A stretch of DNA of 64,000 nucleotides from RBG-16-66-20 sp040752005 (GCA_040752005.1 JBFMFX010000011.1:1-64000), one strand, 5' to 3'; shown: positions 31,951-40,972, counted from the first letter of the stretch. A program made the numbers and translations. The notes: a model not told the origin generated them from the letters alone.

Positions 31951-32538
31951 ATGAATGCACATGACCCATCCGTCCGGAGGCGGCTGCTGCTTGCCGGCAT
32001 CGCGCTTCCGTTCGTCCCGCCGCGCATCGCGGCCGGGCAGGGGCTGCCGCTCACCCCGGAATGCGGCGAAAAGCCCGCCCGCACGCCGCCGCAGACCGAA
32101 GGCCCGTTCTTCACGCCACGCTCGCCGCGCCGGACCTCGCTCATCGAGCCGGGCGCGAAGGCCGAGCGCCTGGTGATCTCCGGCTGGGTGCTCTCCGCGC
32201 AATGCCGGCCGGTGCCGAACGCGCTGCTCGACTTCTGGCACTGCGACGAGACGGGTGAATACGACAACCGCGGCTTTCGCTACCGCGGTCACCTCTTCAC
32301 CGACGCGCACGGGCGCTACCGGCTGGAGACGATCGTGCCGGGCGAATATCCCGGCCGCACGCGGCACATTCACGTCAAGGTACAGGCGCCAGGCCGCCGG
32401 ATCCTGACCACGCAGCTCTACTTCCCGAACGAGCCGCGCAACGCGCGCGACTTCGGCTGGCGGCCGGAGCTGGAAATGCGCATCGAGCAGCGCGAGGATT
32501 CGCGCCACGCGGTCTTCAGCTTCGTCGTCGAGGCCTGA
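31951..32538 (+). CDS. Exported intradiol-type ring-cleavage dioxygenase-like protein
   Basis: I prefer ATG 31951 because GAGGAGG lies 5-6 bases upstream; an ATG at 31927 overlapping rtcB would add 8 residues. The product of about 195 residues has a twin-arginine-like leader (VRRRLLLAGIALPFVPPRIAAG), then an intradiol dioxygenase beta-sandwich: DFWHCDETGEYDNRGFRYRGH and LETIVPGEYPGRTRHIHVKVQ provide the usual Tyr, Tyr, His, His iron ligands. Exported members of the family are common but mostly have no known substrate. It lacks the N-terminal helical linker of catechol dioxygenases. Confidence 0.8.
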   Translation: MNAHDPSVRRRLLLAGIALPFVPPRIAAGQGLPLTPECGEKPARTPPQTEGPFFTPRSPRRTSLIEPGAKAERLVISGWVLSAQCRPVPNALLDFWHCDETGEYDNRGFRYRGHLFTDAHGRYRLETIVPGEYPGRTRHIHVKVQAPGRRILTTQLYFPNEPRNARDFGWRPELEMRIEQREDSRHAVFSFVVEA

Positions 32539-32539
32539 A

Positions 32540-33277
32540 TCAGTAAAGGACGCTCGCCAGCCTGCGCCGGTACTCGGAGACGAGGTCGGGGTCGTCCGCG
32601 AGATTGAAGATCGCGAGCATGCGCTTGCGCGCCTCGCCGTCGCGCCAGTCGCGGTCGCGGCGCACGATCTCCAGCAGCTCCTCCAGCGCTTCGCGCCAGC
32701 GGCGCGCGGCCGCATGGCGCGCAGCAAGCGCCAGCCGCGCTTCGTGGTCCATGGAGTTCGCGGCGAGGCGCGCGCGCAGTTCGGCCTCGCCCGGCCCGCG
32801 CTCGCTCTCGCGCGCATCCGCGATGCCCCGGCGCAGCGCCTCCACGCGCGCCTCCCAGTCCGGGTCGGATTTGACCTTCGCAAGTTCCTGCTCGGCCTCG
32901 TCCAGGCGCCCTTCGGCAAACAACCGCTCGGCGCGCTCCAGCGCGACCTCCGAGGCCGAGGGCAGCAGCTTCTCGATGAACGCGCGCACCTGGCCTTCCG
33001 GCAGCGCGCCGAGGAACTGCGCCGCCGGCCTGCCGCCGCGGAAACCGAACACCGCAGGGATGGAACGGATGCCGAAGGCCGCCGCCAGGTCGGGGTTCTC
33101 GTCAATGTTCACCTTGACGAGCTTCACGCGGCCGGCGAACTCGGCGGCGAGCTTCTCCAGTATCGGCGCGAGCGCTCGGCAGGGCGCACACCAGGGCGCC
33201 CAGAAGTCCACGATCACGGGCAGGGATTTCGAGGCCTCCAGGACCTCGCGCTCGAACGTGGCGGTCGTCGCGTCCAT
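32540..33277 (-). CDS. Thioredoxin-like co-chaperone, YbbN/CnoX family
   Basis: A 245-residue protein. Residues 1-105 are a thioredoxin domain (VIVDFWAPWCAPCRALAP with Cys30 and Cys33) and the rest is helical and Glu/Arg-rich with TPR-like repeats (ALERAERLFAEGRLDEAEQELAK), the YbbN arrangement. In E. coli YbbN the first Cys is lost, while here the CxxC is complete, as in CnoX proteins with redox activity. It probably holds oxidised or unfolded clients for GroEL. It is divergent from fdxA. Confidence 0.88.
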   Translation of the reverse strand: MDATTATFEREVLEASKSLPVIVDFWAPWCAPCRALAPILEKLAAEFAGRVKLVKVNIDENPDLAAAFGIRSIPAVFGFRGGRPAAQFLGALPEGQVRAFIEKLLPSASEVALERAERLFAEGRLDEAEQELAKVKSDPDWEARVEALRRGIADARESERGPGEAELRARLAANSMDHEARLALAARHAAARRWREALEELLEIVRRDRDWRDGEARKRMLAIFNLADDPDLVSEYRRRLASVLY

Positions 33278-33341
33278 CGCTTTGCCTTCCAGTGGGGCCG
33301 GGAATGCGATAATTCAACTCCTTTTCCGGCCAACCACAACA

Positions 33342-33680
33342 ATGACCTACGTTGTCACCGAAGCCTGCATCAGGTGCAAGTACATGGATTGCGTCGAAGT
33401 CTGTCCGGTGGACTGCTTCTACGAGGGCGAGAACATGCTCGTCATCCACCCGGACGAGTGCATTGACTGCGGCGTCTGCGAACCCGAATGCCCGCCGAAG
33501 GCGATCGTACCGGATTCCGACCCCCAGGCGCAGGCGTGGCTGAAGCTGAACGCCGAGTACGCGGCGAAGTGGCCGAACATCACCCGCAAGGGCACGCCGC
33601 CGCCGGACGCCGACGAGCACAACGGCGAGCCAGACAAGTTCAGGAAATATTTTTCACCCGAGCCGGGTAAGGGTTCCTGA
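33342..33680 (+). CDS. fdxA: 7Fe ferredoxin FdxA
   Basis: A 112-residue ferredoxin. Cluster ligands occur in ACIRCKYMDCVEVCPVDCFYEG and DECIDCGVCEPECPPKAI, giving one [3Fe-4S] and one [4Fe-4S] cluster as in FdxA. The C-terminal extension (LNAEYAAKWPNIT, then a Pro-rich tail) is typical. It carries low-potential electrons in the cytoplasm; possible clients include the 4-hydroxybenzoyl-CoA reductase of this window, though no direct link is visible. Confidence 0.94.
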   Translation: MTYVVTEACIRCKYMDCVEVCPVDCFYEGENMLVIHPDECIDCGVCEPECPPKAIVPDSDPQAQAWLKLNAEYAAKWPNITRKGTPPPDADEHNGEPDKFRKYFSPEPGKGS

Positions 33681-33820
33681 GCCGGCGCGACGCGGTTCTT
33701 TCCGGCAGCGAAAGATCGAGGCCGCGGATGCCGCGAAGCGGGCCGCGGCGGCGGTCCCGGCCGCAAGCGGCGCCTCATCCGCGCGGCGCGCGACGGCAAC
33801 CTGAGCGACCCGGCTCCCGG

Positions 33821-34657
33821 TCAGCTCCCGGGCGCGCTCCCGGGGACTTGCGGCCGGGCGGCTGCGCAGCGCTCGCCCTGTTCAAGCCCGAAAAGCACGC
33901 GGGCGTTGTGCGCCGTCTCGGCGGCGACCTCCTCGGCCGGGCGGCCGAGTGCGCGCGCGATCCGGTGCACGATGTGCGGCAGAAAGGCCGGTTCGTTTCT
34001 GCGCGCTTTCGGCGGCGGCACCAGATCGCGCGGCGTCAGATAGGGCGCGTCGGTTTCCACCAGCAGCCGGTCGCGCGGAATCTCGCGCACGAGCGCGAGC
34101 AGGTGGGCGCCGCGGCGTTCGTCGCAGATCCAGCCGGTGATTCCGACGTAAAGGCCGAGGTCGAGGTACGCGTGCAGCTCCGCGTGCGTGCCGGTGAAGC
34201 AGTGCGCCACCGCGCGCGGCGGCCGGTACGCGCGCACGATGTCGGCGAAGCGCGGATGCGCGTCGCGCGAGTGCAGGAACAGCGGCATGCCGAGCTCGAG
34301 CGCGAGCTCGAGCTGAGCGACGAACCACTTCTCCTGATCGGGGCGCGGCGAATAGTTGCGGTTGAAGTCGAGGCCGCACTCGCCGATCGCGACCACACGG
34401 GGCAGGCGGGCGATGTCGGCGAGCGCCGGGATGGTCGCCGAGTCGCACTCGCGCGCATGGTGCGGATGCACGCCCGCGGTCGCGAACAGCCCCGGGCGCG
34501 AGCCGGCAAGCGCCGCCGCGGCGCGGCTTTCCGCGACCGTGGTACCGGTGACGATGATCGTGCCGACGCCCGCCGAGCGCGCGCGCGCGATCACCTCGTC
34601 GAGGTCGGCGCGGAACGCGGCATGCGTGAGGTTCGCACCGATGTCCACCAAGTCCAT
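33821..34657 (-). CDS. tatD: TatD-family metal-dependent hydrolase
   Basis: A 278-residue TatD protein from MDLVDIGANLTH (ATG 34657). Metal-binding residues appear in DIGANLTH, ATAGVHPHHA, VAIGECGLDFNR, PLFLHSRDAH, VAHCFTGTHAEL and LVETDAPYLTP. The family has 3'-to-5' DNA exonuclease activity and may serve DNA repair or quality control. The last 20 residues (CAAARPQVPGSAPGS) form an extra tail. About 140 bases between fdxA and its stop hold no recognised gene. Confidence 0.93.
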   Translation of the reverse strand: MDLVDIGANLTHAAFRADLDEVIARARSAGVGTIIVTGTTVAESRAAAALAGSRPGLFATAGVHPHHARECDSATIPALADIARLPRVVAIGECGLDFNRNYSPRPDQEKWFVAQLELALELGMPLFLHSRDAHPRFADIVRAYRPPRAVAHCFTGTHAELHAYLDLGLYVGITGWICDERRGAHLLALVREIPRDRLLVETDAPYLTPRDLVPPPKARRNEPAFLPHIVHRIARALGRPAEEVAAETAHNARVLFGLEQGERCAAARPQVPGSAPGS

Positions 34658-34665
34658 CGTGGTGA

Positions 34666-34863
34666 CAGTATAGGGGTCAGTCGCCGGCGAGCCGCCCGGC
34701 CCCGCGCAGCGCGCGGCGCGCGTTCGCGGCCTGGCTGCGGGAGCGCCGCACGGCGCACGGGCTGGCGGGGCTGAACGACCGGATGCCGCGCGACATCGGG
34801 CTGCGGCGCGAGCAGGTCGTCGCTGCCTGCCGCATTGCGCCGCGGTCCGGCGCGACGCTATAG
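34666..34863 (+). pseudogene. DUF1127-like C-terminal remnant
   Basis: The plus-strand frame open from 34666 to TAG at 34863 ends with FAAWLRERRTAHGLAGLNDRMPRDIGLRREQV. The block LNDRMxxDIGLRR is the hallmark of the small DUF1127 proteins, which bind RNA or sRNA in Rhizobiales. No ATG, GTG or TTG starts the frame, so this looks like a truncated copy. Its stop overlaps the mutS 3' end by 6 bases on the opposite strand. An intact DUF1127 protein is only about 45-90 residues, so little needs to be missing. Confidence 0.4.
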
Positions 34864-37437
34864 CTTTTTCAGTCGGTAGAGCAGCTCCAGCGCCTCGCGC
34901 GGGGTCAGCTCGTCCGGATTCACCGCGGCGAGCGCATCGCGCAGCGGATCGGTTGCCGGCTCCGGGTCGGCCGGCGCCGGTTGGAGGAAAAGGTCCTCCT
35001 GCCCGCCGCGCGCCAGGCTCTGGCGTTCGAGCGCCTCGAGGAAGCGCTTCGCCTGGCGGATGACGGGCTTCGGCACGCCGGCCAGCGCCGCGACCTGAAT
35101 GCCGTAGCTGTCGCTGGTCGGGCCTTCCTTCACCTCGTGCAGGAACACGATCGTGTCCCGGTGCTCGACCGCGTCCAGATGCACGTTCGCCACCGTGCGG
35201 TGCTCCAGCGCAAGCCGCGTCAGCTCGAAGTAGTGAGTGGCGAAGAGCGTGAGCGGGCGGTTCTTCTCCACCAGGTGCTTCGCGATCGCCCACGCGAGCG
35301 CGAGGCCGTCGAAGGTCGAAGTGCCGCGGCCGACCTCGTCCATCAGGACCAGGCTCTGCGGCGTCGCGTTGTGCAGGATGTTCGCGCTCTCGGTCATCTC
35401 GACCATGAAGGTCGAGGCGCCGCCGGCGAGGTCGTCCGAGGCGCCGACGCGTGTGAAGATCTGGTCCACCGGCCCGATGCGCGCCGATTTCGCCGGCACG
35501 AAACTCCCGGCATGCGCCATGAGGATGATGAGCGCCACCTGCCGCATGTAGGTGGACTTGCCGCCCATGTTCGGCCCGGTGATGAGCAGGAGCTGGCGCG
35601 TGGGCGACAGGCGGCAGTCGTTCGGGATGAAGCGCTCGTTGGCCGCCTCCAGCCGCGCCTCGACCACCGGATGGCGCCCGGCCTCGATCTCGATGCGCGT
35701 GTCCGGCACGAACTCGGGCCGGCAGTAGCCGCGGCGCGCGGCGACCGCCTGCAGACAGGCGAGGACGTCGGCCTGCGCCACCGCGCGCGCGATGCGCTGG
35801 ATCGCGGGCAGGTGCGAAATCAACGCCTCGAGCAGGGCCTCGTAGAGCGAGCGCTCGAGCGCCAGCGCGCGCTCGCGCGCCGAGAGCGCCTTGTCCTCGA
35901 ACGCCTTCAGCTCGGGCGTGACGTAGCGCTCGGCGTTCTTCAGCGTCTGGCGGCGGCGGTAGTCGGCCGGCACGCGGGCCGCGTTCGCGTGCGTGACCTC
36001 GATGTAGTAGCCGTGCACGTTGTTGTAGGCGACGCGCAGATTGGCGATGCCGGTGCGGGCGCGCTCGCGCGCCTCCAGGTCGGCGAGAAAGGCGCCGGCG
36101 GAGGACTGCAGCGCCCGCAGCTCGTCGAGCTCGCCGGACCAGCCCGGCGCGATCACACCGCCGTCGCGCACCTGCGCGGCGGGCTCTTGCGCGAGTGCGC
36201 GCTCGAGCAGCGCGACGCATTCGGCCGGCGCGGCGAGATCGGCCGCGAGCGCCGCGAGCAACCCCGTTTCTGCGGCCGGCAGCGCCGCGGCGAGCTCGGG
36301 CAGCCGCGCCAGGCTCGCGCGCAGCCCGGCGAGGTCGCGCGGCCGCGCGGTCTTGAGCGCGATGCGCGCCGCGATCCGCTCGATGTCGGCGAAGCGGCGC
36401 AGCACCGCCTGCACCGCCGGCGCGGCGCCTTCGAGCGCGGCGATCGCGGCGTGGCGCTCCGCGAGCCTCGCATGGTCGCGCAGCGGCTGCTGCAGCCAGC
36501 GCCGCAGCAGGCGGCTGCCCATCGCGGTCGCGCATTCGTCCAGAAGCGAGAACAGCGTCGGCGCGGGTTCGCCGCGCAACGTCTCGGTGATTTCGAGGTT
36601 GCGCCGGGTGGCCGCGTCCATGCGCAGATACTCGCCGGGGCGCTCGGCCGTGACTGCGGCCACATGCGCGAGCGCCTGGCCCTGGGTCTTGCGCGCGTAC
36701 TCGATCAACGCGCCGCAGGCGCCGATCGCCGGCCGCAGGTCCTCGCAGCCGTAGCCGGCGAGCGAGGCGGCGCCCAGTTGCGCGAGCAGGCGACGCCGCC
36801 CCGCCTCGTAGTCGAACTCCCAGGCCGGGAGCCGCGTGACGACCCAGCCCTCCAGCGCGAGGCCGTCGGCGGCGAGCACCTCGGCGGGACCGATGCGGCG
36901 CAGCTCGTTGGCGAGCGCCTGCGGCGCGACTTCCGTCACCCGCAGCTCGCCGCTGGCGAGCGACAGCCAAGCGAGACCGACGCAGGATTTTTCGGCGCAC
37001 ACCGCGAGCAGCACGTTGTCGCGCTTGTCCTCCAGCAGCTCGGGGTCGGTCAGGGTGCCGGGCGTGACGATGCGCGTGACGCGGCGCTCGACCGGTCCCC
37101 TGGACGCGGCCGGGTCGCCGATCTGCTCGCAGATGGCGACCGATTCACCGAGGCGCACGAGCTTGGCCAGGTACTGCTCGACCGAATGCACCGGCACCCC
37201 GGCCATCGGAATCGGCCGGCCGGCCGATACCCCGCGCGTGGTGAGCGTGATGTCGAGCAGGCGCGCCGCGCGCTCGGCGTCGTCGTAGAAAAGCTCGTAG
37301 AAGTCGCCCATCCGGTAAAAGAGCAGAATGTCCGGATGCTCGGCCTTGATGCGCAGGTACTGCTGCATCACGGGCGTGTGGGCCGCGAGCGCTTCGGCGG
37401 CGGGCGCTTCCTGCTTCATTTCCGGGGGCGCCGACAT
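34858..37437 (-). CDS. mutS: DNA mismatch repair protein MutS
   Basis: An 859-residue MutS1. The mismatch-reading Phe-x-Glu lies in FYRMGDFYELFYDDA, the Walker A in LLITGPNMGGKSTYMRQ, and the ABC-type signature and Walker B in SLVLMDEVGRGTSTFDG. It binds mispaired bases and recruits MutL. The length is normal and all domains are present. It is divergent from the diguanylate cyclase gene, with an 84-base gap. Confidence 0.97.
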   Translation of the reverse strand: MSAPPEMKQEAPAAEALAAHTPVMQQYLRIKAEHPDILLFYRMGDFYELFYDDAERAARLLDITLTTRGVSAGRPIPMAGVPVHSVEQYLAKLVRLGESVAICEQIGDPAASRGPVERRVTRIVTPGTLTDPELLEDKRDNVLLAVCAEKSCVGLAWLSLASGELRVTEVAPQALANELRRIGPAEVLAADGLALEGWVVTRLPAWEFDYEAGRRRLLAQLGAASLAGYGCEDLRPAIGACGALIEYARKTQGQALAHVAAVTAERPGEYLRMDAATRRNLEITETLRGEPAPTLFSLLDECATAMGSRLLRRWLQQPLRDHARLAERHAAIAALEGAAPAVQAVLRRFADIERIAARIALKTARPRDLAGLRASLARLPELAAALPAAETGLLAALAADLAAPAECVALLERALAQEPAAQVRDGGVIAPGWSGELDELRALQSSAGAFLADLEARERARTGIANLRVAYNNVHGYYIEVTHANAARVPADYRRRQTLKNAERYVTPELKAFEDKALSARERALALERSLYEALLEALISHLPAIQRIARAVAQADVLACLQAVAARRGYCRPEFVPDTRIEIEAGRHPVVEARLEAANERFIPNDCRLSPTRQLLLITGPNMGGKSTYMRQVALIILMAHAGSFVPAKSARIGPVDQIFTRVGASDDLAGGASTFMVEMTESANILHNATPQSLVLMDEVGRGTSTFDGLALAWAIAKHLVEKNRPLTLFATHYFELTRLALEHRTVANVHLDAVEHRDTIVFLHEVKEGPTSDSYGIQVAALAGVPKPVIRQAKRFLEALERQSLARGGQEDLFLQPAPADPEPATDPLRDALAAVNPDELTPREALELLYRLKKL

Positions 37438-37521
37438 TGTATTGCAAGGCCCGCGGGGGACGCGGGCCAGCGCGATTTCGCGCGCGGCAGTAAGCTAGCC
37501 GGGAGGAAGACGCGCGACGCG

Positions 37522-38604
37522 ATGCCTCACCTGTCCCCGAACAGCCCCCGGCAGGGGGCGCTCAGCATCGAGCAGGAGGAACTGCGCGGCATCGCACGCA
37601 CGGTGGCCGAGATCCACTGGCTGCTGCTGATCCTGGTGCTGCTGTACGTCGTCTTCGGCGAGGCGGAGAGGTACGTCGAGACGGCGGTCGTGGCGGCGCT
37701 GCTTTTCTACGCCGCCCTGGTGATGGCGTTTCGCTACGCGAATTTCTACCGCGACGAAACGCGCTGGAAGATCGCGATCGAGACCTGGGGCATGATCGCC
37801 TTCATCACCTGGGTGCTGTATTACACGGGCGGACTGCAAAGCCCGCTATTGAACCTGTACCTGCTTCCGGTGATCACCGCGGCGCTCACCCTCGGCAAGT
37901 TGACCACGCTCATCGAGGTGGTGCTGATCGCGGCCTGCCAGATCTTCCTCGGCGGCAGCTTCTCGACGGAGACGCTTGCCTCGCTCGCCTTTCTCGGCGG
38001 CTTCGCGGCGCAGATCGCGCCGGTGGTGCTGGTCGCCTATATCGTGACCATGTTCTCGGCCGACATCCGCTACGGCCTGAACCGCGCCAAGCTCCTGTCC
38101 GAGACCGACGATCTGACCGGGCTGTTCAACACGCGCGGATTCGCCATCGCCGCCGACCGCCTGTTCGGCCAGGCGGTGCGCTACGGCCGCCCGGCGAGCA
38201 TCCTGATGATTGACGCGGACAATCTGAAGCAGGTCAACGATGCCTACGGCCACGAAGTCGGCAACCGGCTTCTGCGGCACCTGACGCGCATCATTCAGGC
38301 CGAGCTGCGCTACACCGACGTGCCGGCGCGCTACGGCGGCGACGAGTTCGTGGTGCTGCTGCCCGAGACTCCGGAGAAGGGCGCGATCGAGGTCGCCGAG
38401 CGCATCCGCGACGCGGTCGCCGGCGCGCCGCTGGACGTCGAGGGCCGCCGCGTCGCGTGCTCGGTGAGCATCGGCATCGCCAGCTTCCCCGGCGACGGCC
38501 AGACGCTGGATGCGCTGATCACGCGCGCCGACCGCGCGATGTATCAGGCGAAGCAGCTCGGGCGCAACCGCGTCGAAAAGTTCCGGCTCGCGGCGGCGGC
38601 GTAG
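37522..38604 (+). CDS. Membrane-bound diguanylate cyclase (GGDEF)
   Basis: A 360-residue protein with about five or six membrane segments (residues 35-185, for example WLLLILVLLYVVFGEA and LLNLYLLPVITAALTL), then a GGDEF domain. Catalytic motif RYGGDEFVVLLPET is intact, as is SVSIGIASFPGDGQ. It would make cyclic-di-GMP. No RxxD inhibitory site precedes the GGDEF motif at the usual distance. GGGAGGAAG (37500-37508) lies about 13 bases before the ATG, longer than ideal. Confidence 0.92.
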   Translation: MPHLSPNSPRQGALSIEQEELRGIARTVAEIHWLLLILVLLYVVFGEAERYVETAVVAALLFYAALVMAFRYANFYRDETRWKIAIETWGMIAFITWVLYYTGGLQSPLLNLYLLPVITAALTLGKLTTLIEVVLIAACQIFLGGSFSTETLASLAFLGGFAAQIAPVVLVAYIVTMFSADIRYGLNRAKLLSETDDLTGLFNTRGFAIAADRLFGQAVRYGRPASILMIDADNLKQVNDAYGHEVGNRLLRHLTRIIQAELRYTDVPARYGGDEFVVLLPETPEKGAIEVAERIRDAVAGAPLDVEGRRVACSVSIGIASFPGDGQTLDALITRADRAMYQAKQLGRNRVEKFRLAAAA

Positions 38605-38607
38605 CCC

Positions 38608-39387
38608 TCAGGCGGCGAGCGCCGAGAGCAGCTGCGGAAACACCCTCGGGGTGGCGGCGACAATGTCGCCGCGCTCCAGGAAATCGGGCCCGCCGGCGAG
38701 GTCGCCAACGAGCCCGCCCGCTTCGCGCACGAGCAGCGCTCCGGCCGCCATGTCCCAGGGCGACAGGCCCAGCTCCCAGAACCCGTCCATGCGGCCGCAG
38801 GCGACCCAGGCGAGGTCGAGCGCCGCCGCCCCCGCCCTGCGCACCCCGGCCGTCCCGGACATCAGGGTGCGCAACTGGCGCAGGTAGAGATCGAGCCGCG
38901 ACAGCTCCTTGAACGGAAATCCGGTCCCGATCAGCGCCTCGCGCAGCCGCGTGCAGCGCGACACGCGGATGCGCCGATCGTCGAGGAACGCGCCGCGGCC
39001 GCGGGAGGCGGTGAAAAGCTCGTTGCGCGACGGATCGTAGACGACGGCGTGAGCGGTGACGCCGCGATGCTGCACGGCGATCGAGACGCAGTATTGCGGA
39101 AAGCCATGGATGAAGTTGGTGGTTCCGTCCAGCGGATCAATCACCCAGCGATACTCGGCGTGCGCGCTCGGCAGCGCACCGGACTCCTCGGCGAGGATGG
39201 CGTGGTCGGGATGCGCCCGGCGCACGATCTCGATGATCGCGGCCTCGGCGGCGCGGTCCACCTCGGTGACGAAGTCGTTCGCCTGCTTGGCGCGCACCTC
39301 CAGCCCGCCGCGGTCGAGCGAGGCGCGGTTGATGATGCCGCCTGCGCGCCGCGCCGCCTTCACCGCGATGTTGAGCAGCGGATGCAT
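38608..39387 (-). CDS. suhB: Inositol-1-monophosphatase, SuhB type
   Basis: A 259-residue IMPase. Conserved motifs: ILAEESG, WVIDPLDGTTNFIHGFP, and LSPWDMAAGALLVREAGG. Its N-terminus (MHPLLNIAVKAARRAGGIINRAS) is close to SuhB, which in gammaproteobacteria also supports ribosomal RNA antitermination. It differs from the IMPase half of the fusion protein at 13.3 kb. It is transcribed divergently from trmJ. Confidence 0.92.
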   Translation of the reverse strand: MHPLLNIAVKAARRAGGIINRASLDRGGLEVRAKQANDFVTEVDRAAEAAIIEIVRRAHPDHAILAEESGALPSAHAEYRWVIDPLDGTTNFIHGFPQYCVSIAVQHRGVTAHAVVYDPSRNELFTASRGRGAFLDDRRIRVSRCTRLREALIGTGFPFKELSRLDLYLRQLRTLMSGTAGVRRAGAAALDLAWVACGRMDGFWELGLSPWDMAAGALLVREAGGLVGDLAGGPDFLERGDIVAATPRVFPQLLSALAA

Positions 39388-39408
39388 GGGGCGCGTATTC
39401 TAGTGCCG

Positions 39409-40155
39409 ATGTCCGGGACCGACCTTCTGCAATCCTGCCGCGTGGTGCTCGTGCGCCCGAGCCATCCGGGCAACATCGGCGCGGCGGCGCGCGCGATGCG
39501 CGTGATGGGACTCACCGACCTGCGGCTGGTCGCACCGCAGCGCTACCCGGCGCCCGAGGCGCGCTGGATGGCGGCGCACGCGGTCGAGGTGCTGGAACGC
39601 GCGCAAGTGCACGCCAGCCTCGCCGAGGCGCTCGCCGGCTGCGAAGCCGCGTTCGCGCTGTCGGCGCGACCGCGCGAGTGGTCGCCGCAGGTGGTGACGG
39701 CGCGCGAGGCGGCTCAGCTCGCGCTCGGCCGGGCGCGGTCCGGTCCGGTCGCGTTCGTTTTCGGGCCCGAGAGCACAGGGCTGGAGCAGGGCGAGGTCTT
39801 CGCCTGCCAGTATCTGGTGCACATTCCGACGCACCGGCCACCGGGCGCGCTCAATCTCGGCTCGCTCAATCTCGCGCAAGCGGTGCAGGTCGTCGCCTAC
39901 GAGCTATGCGTTGCCGCAGGCGGCACGGCGCCGCTGCCGCTTCACTCGGGACGGCTGGCGACGATCGAGGACCTGGAGGGTTTGTACGCCCATCTTGAGC
40001 GCGCCGCGGTGGCCAGCGGTTTTCTCGATCCGGAATCGAACTCGAAGCTGCGCGAACGCTGGCGCCGGCTCTTTTCGCGCGTGGTGCTTGAGCGCGAGGA
40101 GGTCAACATCCTGCGCGGGCTGCTCAACGCGCTGGAAAAGGCCGCGCGGAAATAG
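39409..40155 (+). CDS. trmJ: tRNA (Cm32/Um32) 2'-O-methyltransferase TrmJ
   Basis: A 248-residue SPOUT methyltransferase. The SAM-knot motifs are VVLVRPSHPGNIGAAARAMRVMG (N-terminal), FVFGPESTGLEQGEV and SLNLAQAVQVVAYEL. It methylates position 32 of tRNAs. The third motif shows an oddity: CTCAATCTCG is duplicated at 39850 and 39865, so the protein reads ALNLGSLNLAQ where the family usually has one SLNLAQ. The gene belongs to the suhB-trmJ-cysE-iscR neighbourhood typical of betaproteobacteria. Confidence 0.9.
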   Translation: MSGTDLLQSCRVVLVRPSHPGNIGAAARAMRVMGLTDLRLVAPQRYPAPEARWMAAHAVEVLERAQVHASLAEALAGCEAAFALSARPREWSPQVVTAREAAQLALGRARSGPVAFVFGPESTGLEQGEVFACQYLVHIPTHRPPGALNLGSLNLAQAVQVVAYELCVAAGGTAPLPLHSGRLATIEDLEGLYAHLERAAVASGFLDPESNSKLRERWRRLFSRVVLEREEVNILRGLLNALEKAARK

Positions 40156-40191
40156 TTGACCGCGCTAGTCGGAGAAACTAGCATCGTGTTC

Positions 40192-40923
40192 ATGTTGAAG
40201 CGGATCCGGGAAGACATCGCCAGCGTGTTCGAGCGCGACCCGGCGGCGCGCTCGGCGTGGGAAGTGCTCACCTGCTATCCGGGCCTGCATGCGGTCTGGA
40301 TTCACCTGCTCGCGCACTGGTTCTGGACGCACCGGCTCAAGTGGCTGGGCCGGTTCACGTCGCACCTCGGCCGGTGGCTGACCGGCATCGAGATCCATCC
40401 CGGCGCGAAGATCGGGCGGCGCCTTTTCATTGACCACGGCATGGGTGTGGTGATCGGAGAGACAGCCGAGATCGGCGACGACTGCACCATCTATCAGGGT
40501 GTTACGCTCGGCGGAACGAGCCTGTATCGCGGTCAGAAGCGCCACCCGACGCTGGGCAAGGGCGTGGTCGTCGGCGCCGGTGCCAAGATTCTGGGCGGCT
40601 TCACGGTCGGCGACGGGGCCAAAATCGGCTCGAACGCGGTGGTCGTGAAGGAAGTGCCGCCCGGTGCCACCGTGGTCGGCGTTCCGGGTCGTCTGGTCGA
40701 GGAATCCGGCGCCGAGCCGCAGAAGACGCGCTTTGCCGCCTACGGAGTGGTGCAGGGGCAGGAAGACCCGTACCTCAGGACCCTGCAATCGCTGGTAGAT
40801 CATGCGCAGGAGCTCGAGCAGACGGTGTCGGCACTGACCGAGAAGATGAGGAAGCTGGAGCGCGCCCTCGCCGAGAAAGGGGCGGATCCTGCCAAGCCGG
40901 GGGAATTGAGGGCGATCAAGTAA
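40192..40923 (+). CDS. cysE: Serine O-acetyltransferase CysE
   Basis: A product of 243 residues from ATG 40192 (GTG 40186 would add two residues). It shows the CysE N-terminus RIREDIASVFERDPAARSAWEVLTCYPG, then left-handed beta-helix hexapeptide repeats (IHPGAKIGRRLFIDHGMGVVIGETAEIGDDCTIYQGVTLGG). The catalytic His lies in DHGMGVVIGE. It acetylates serine for cysteine synthesis, feeding sulfur to the adjacent isc operon. A long charged C-terminal tail (TVSALTEKMRKLERALAEKG) is predicted to be coiled coil. A small hairpin (GCTAGT/ACTAGC, 40164-40182) holds the GGAG sequence in its loop. Confidence 0.95.
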   Translation: MLKRIREDIASVFERDPAARSAWEVLTCYPGLHAVWIHLLAHWFWTHRLKWLGRFTSHLGRWLTGIEIHPGAKIGRRLFIDHGMGVVIGETAEIGDDCTIYQGVTLGGTSLYRGQKRHPTLGKGVVVGAGAKILGGFTVGDGAKIGSNAVVVKEVPPGATVVGVPGRLVEESGAEPQKTRFAAYGVVQGQEDPYLRTLQSLVDHAQELEQTVSALTEKMRKLERALAEKGADPAKPGELRAIK

Positions 40924-40972
40924 CTGAAAAGTATAAGAAAATTTACTTGATCAAAGTTGTCGGGCTTTTGCT

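Noticed and set aside
34671..34680. TAGGGGTCAG near the tatD start as a third copy of the GGTCAGACCCC word
   Set aside because: Only part of the motif is present; not enough to call a repeat.
34981..38604. 1207-codon plus-strand frame covering mutS antisense and the diguanylate cyclase
   Set aside because: Only its last 360 codons (from 37522) are a real protein; the first part is antisense to mutS.
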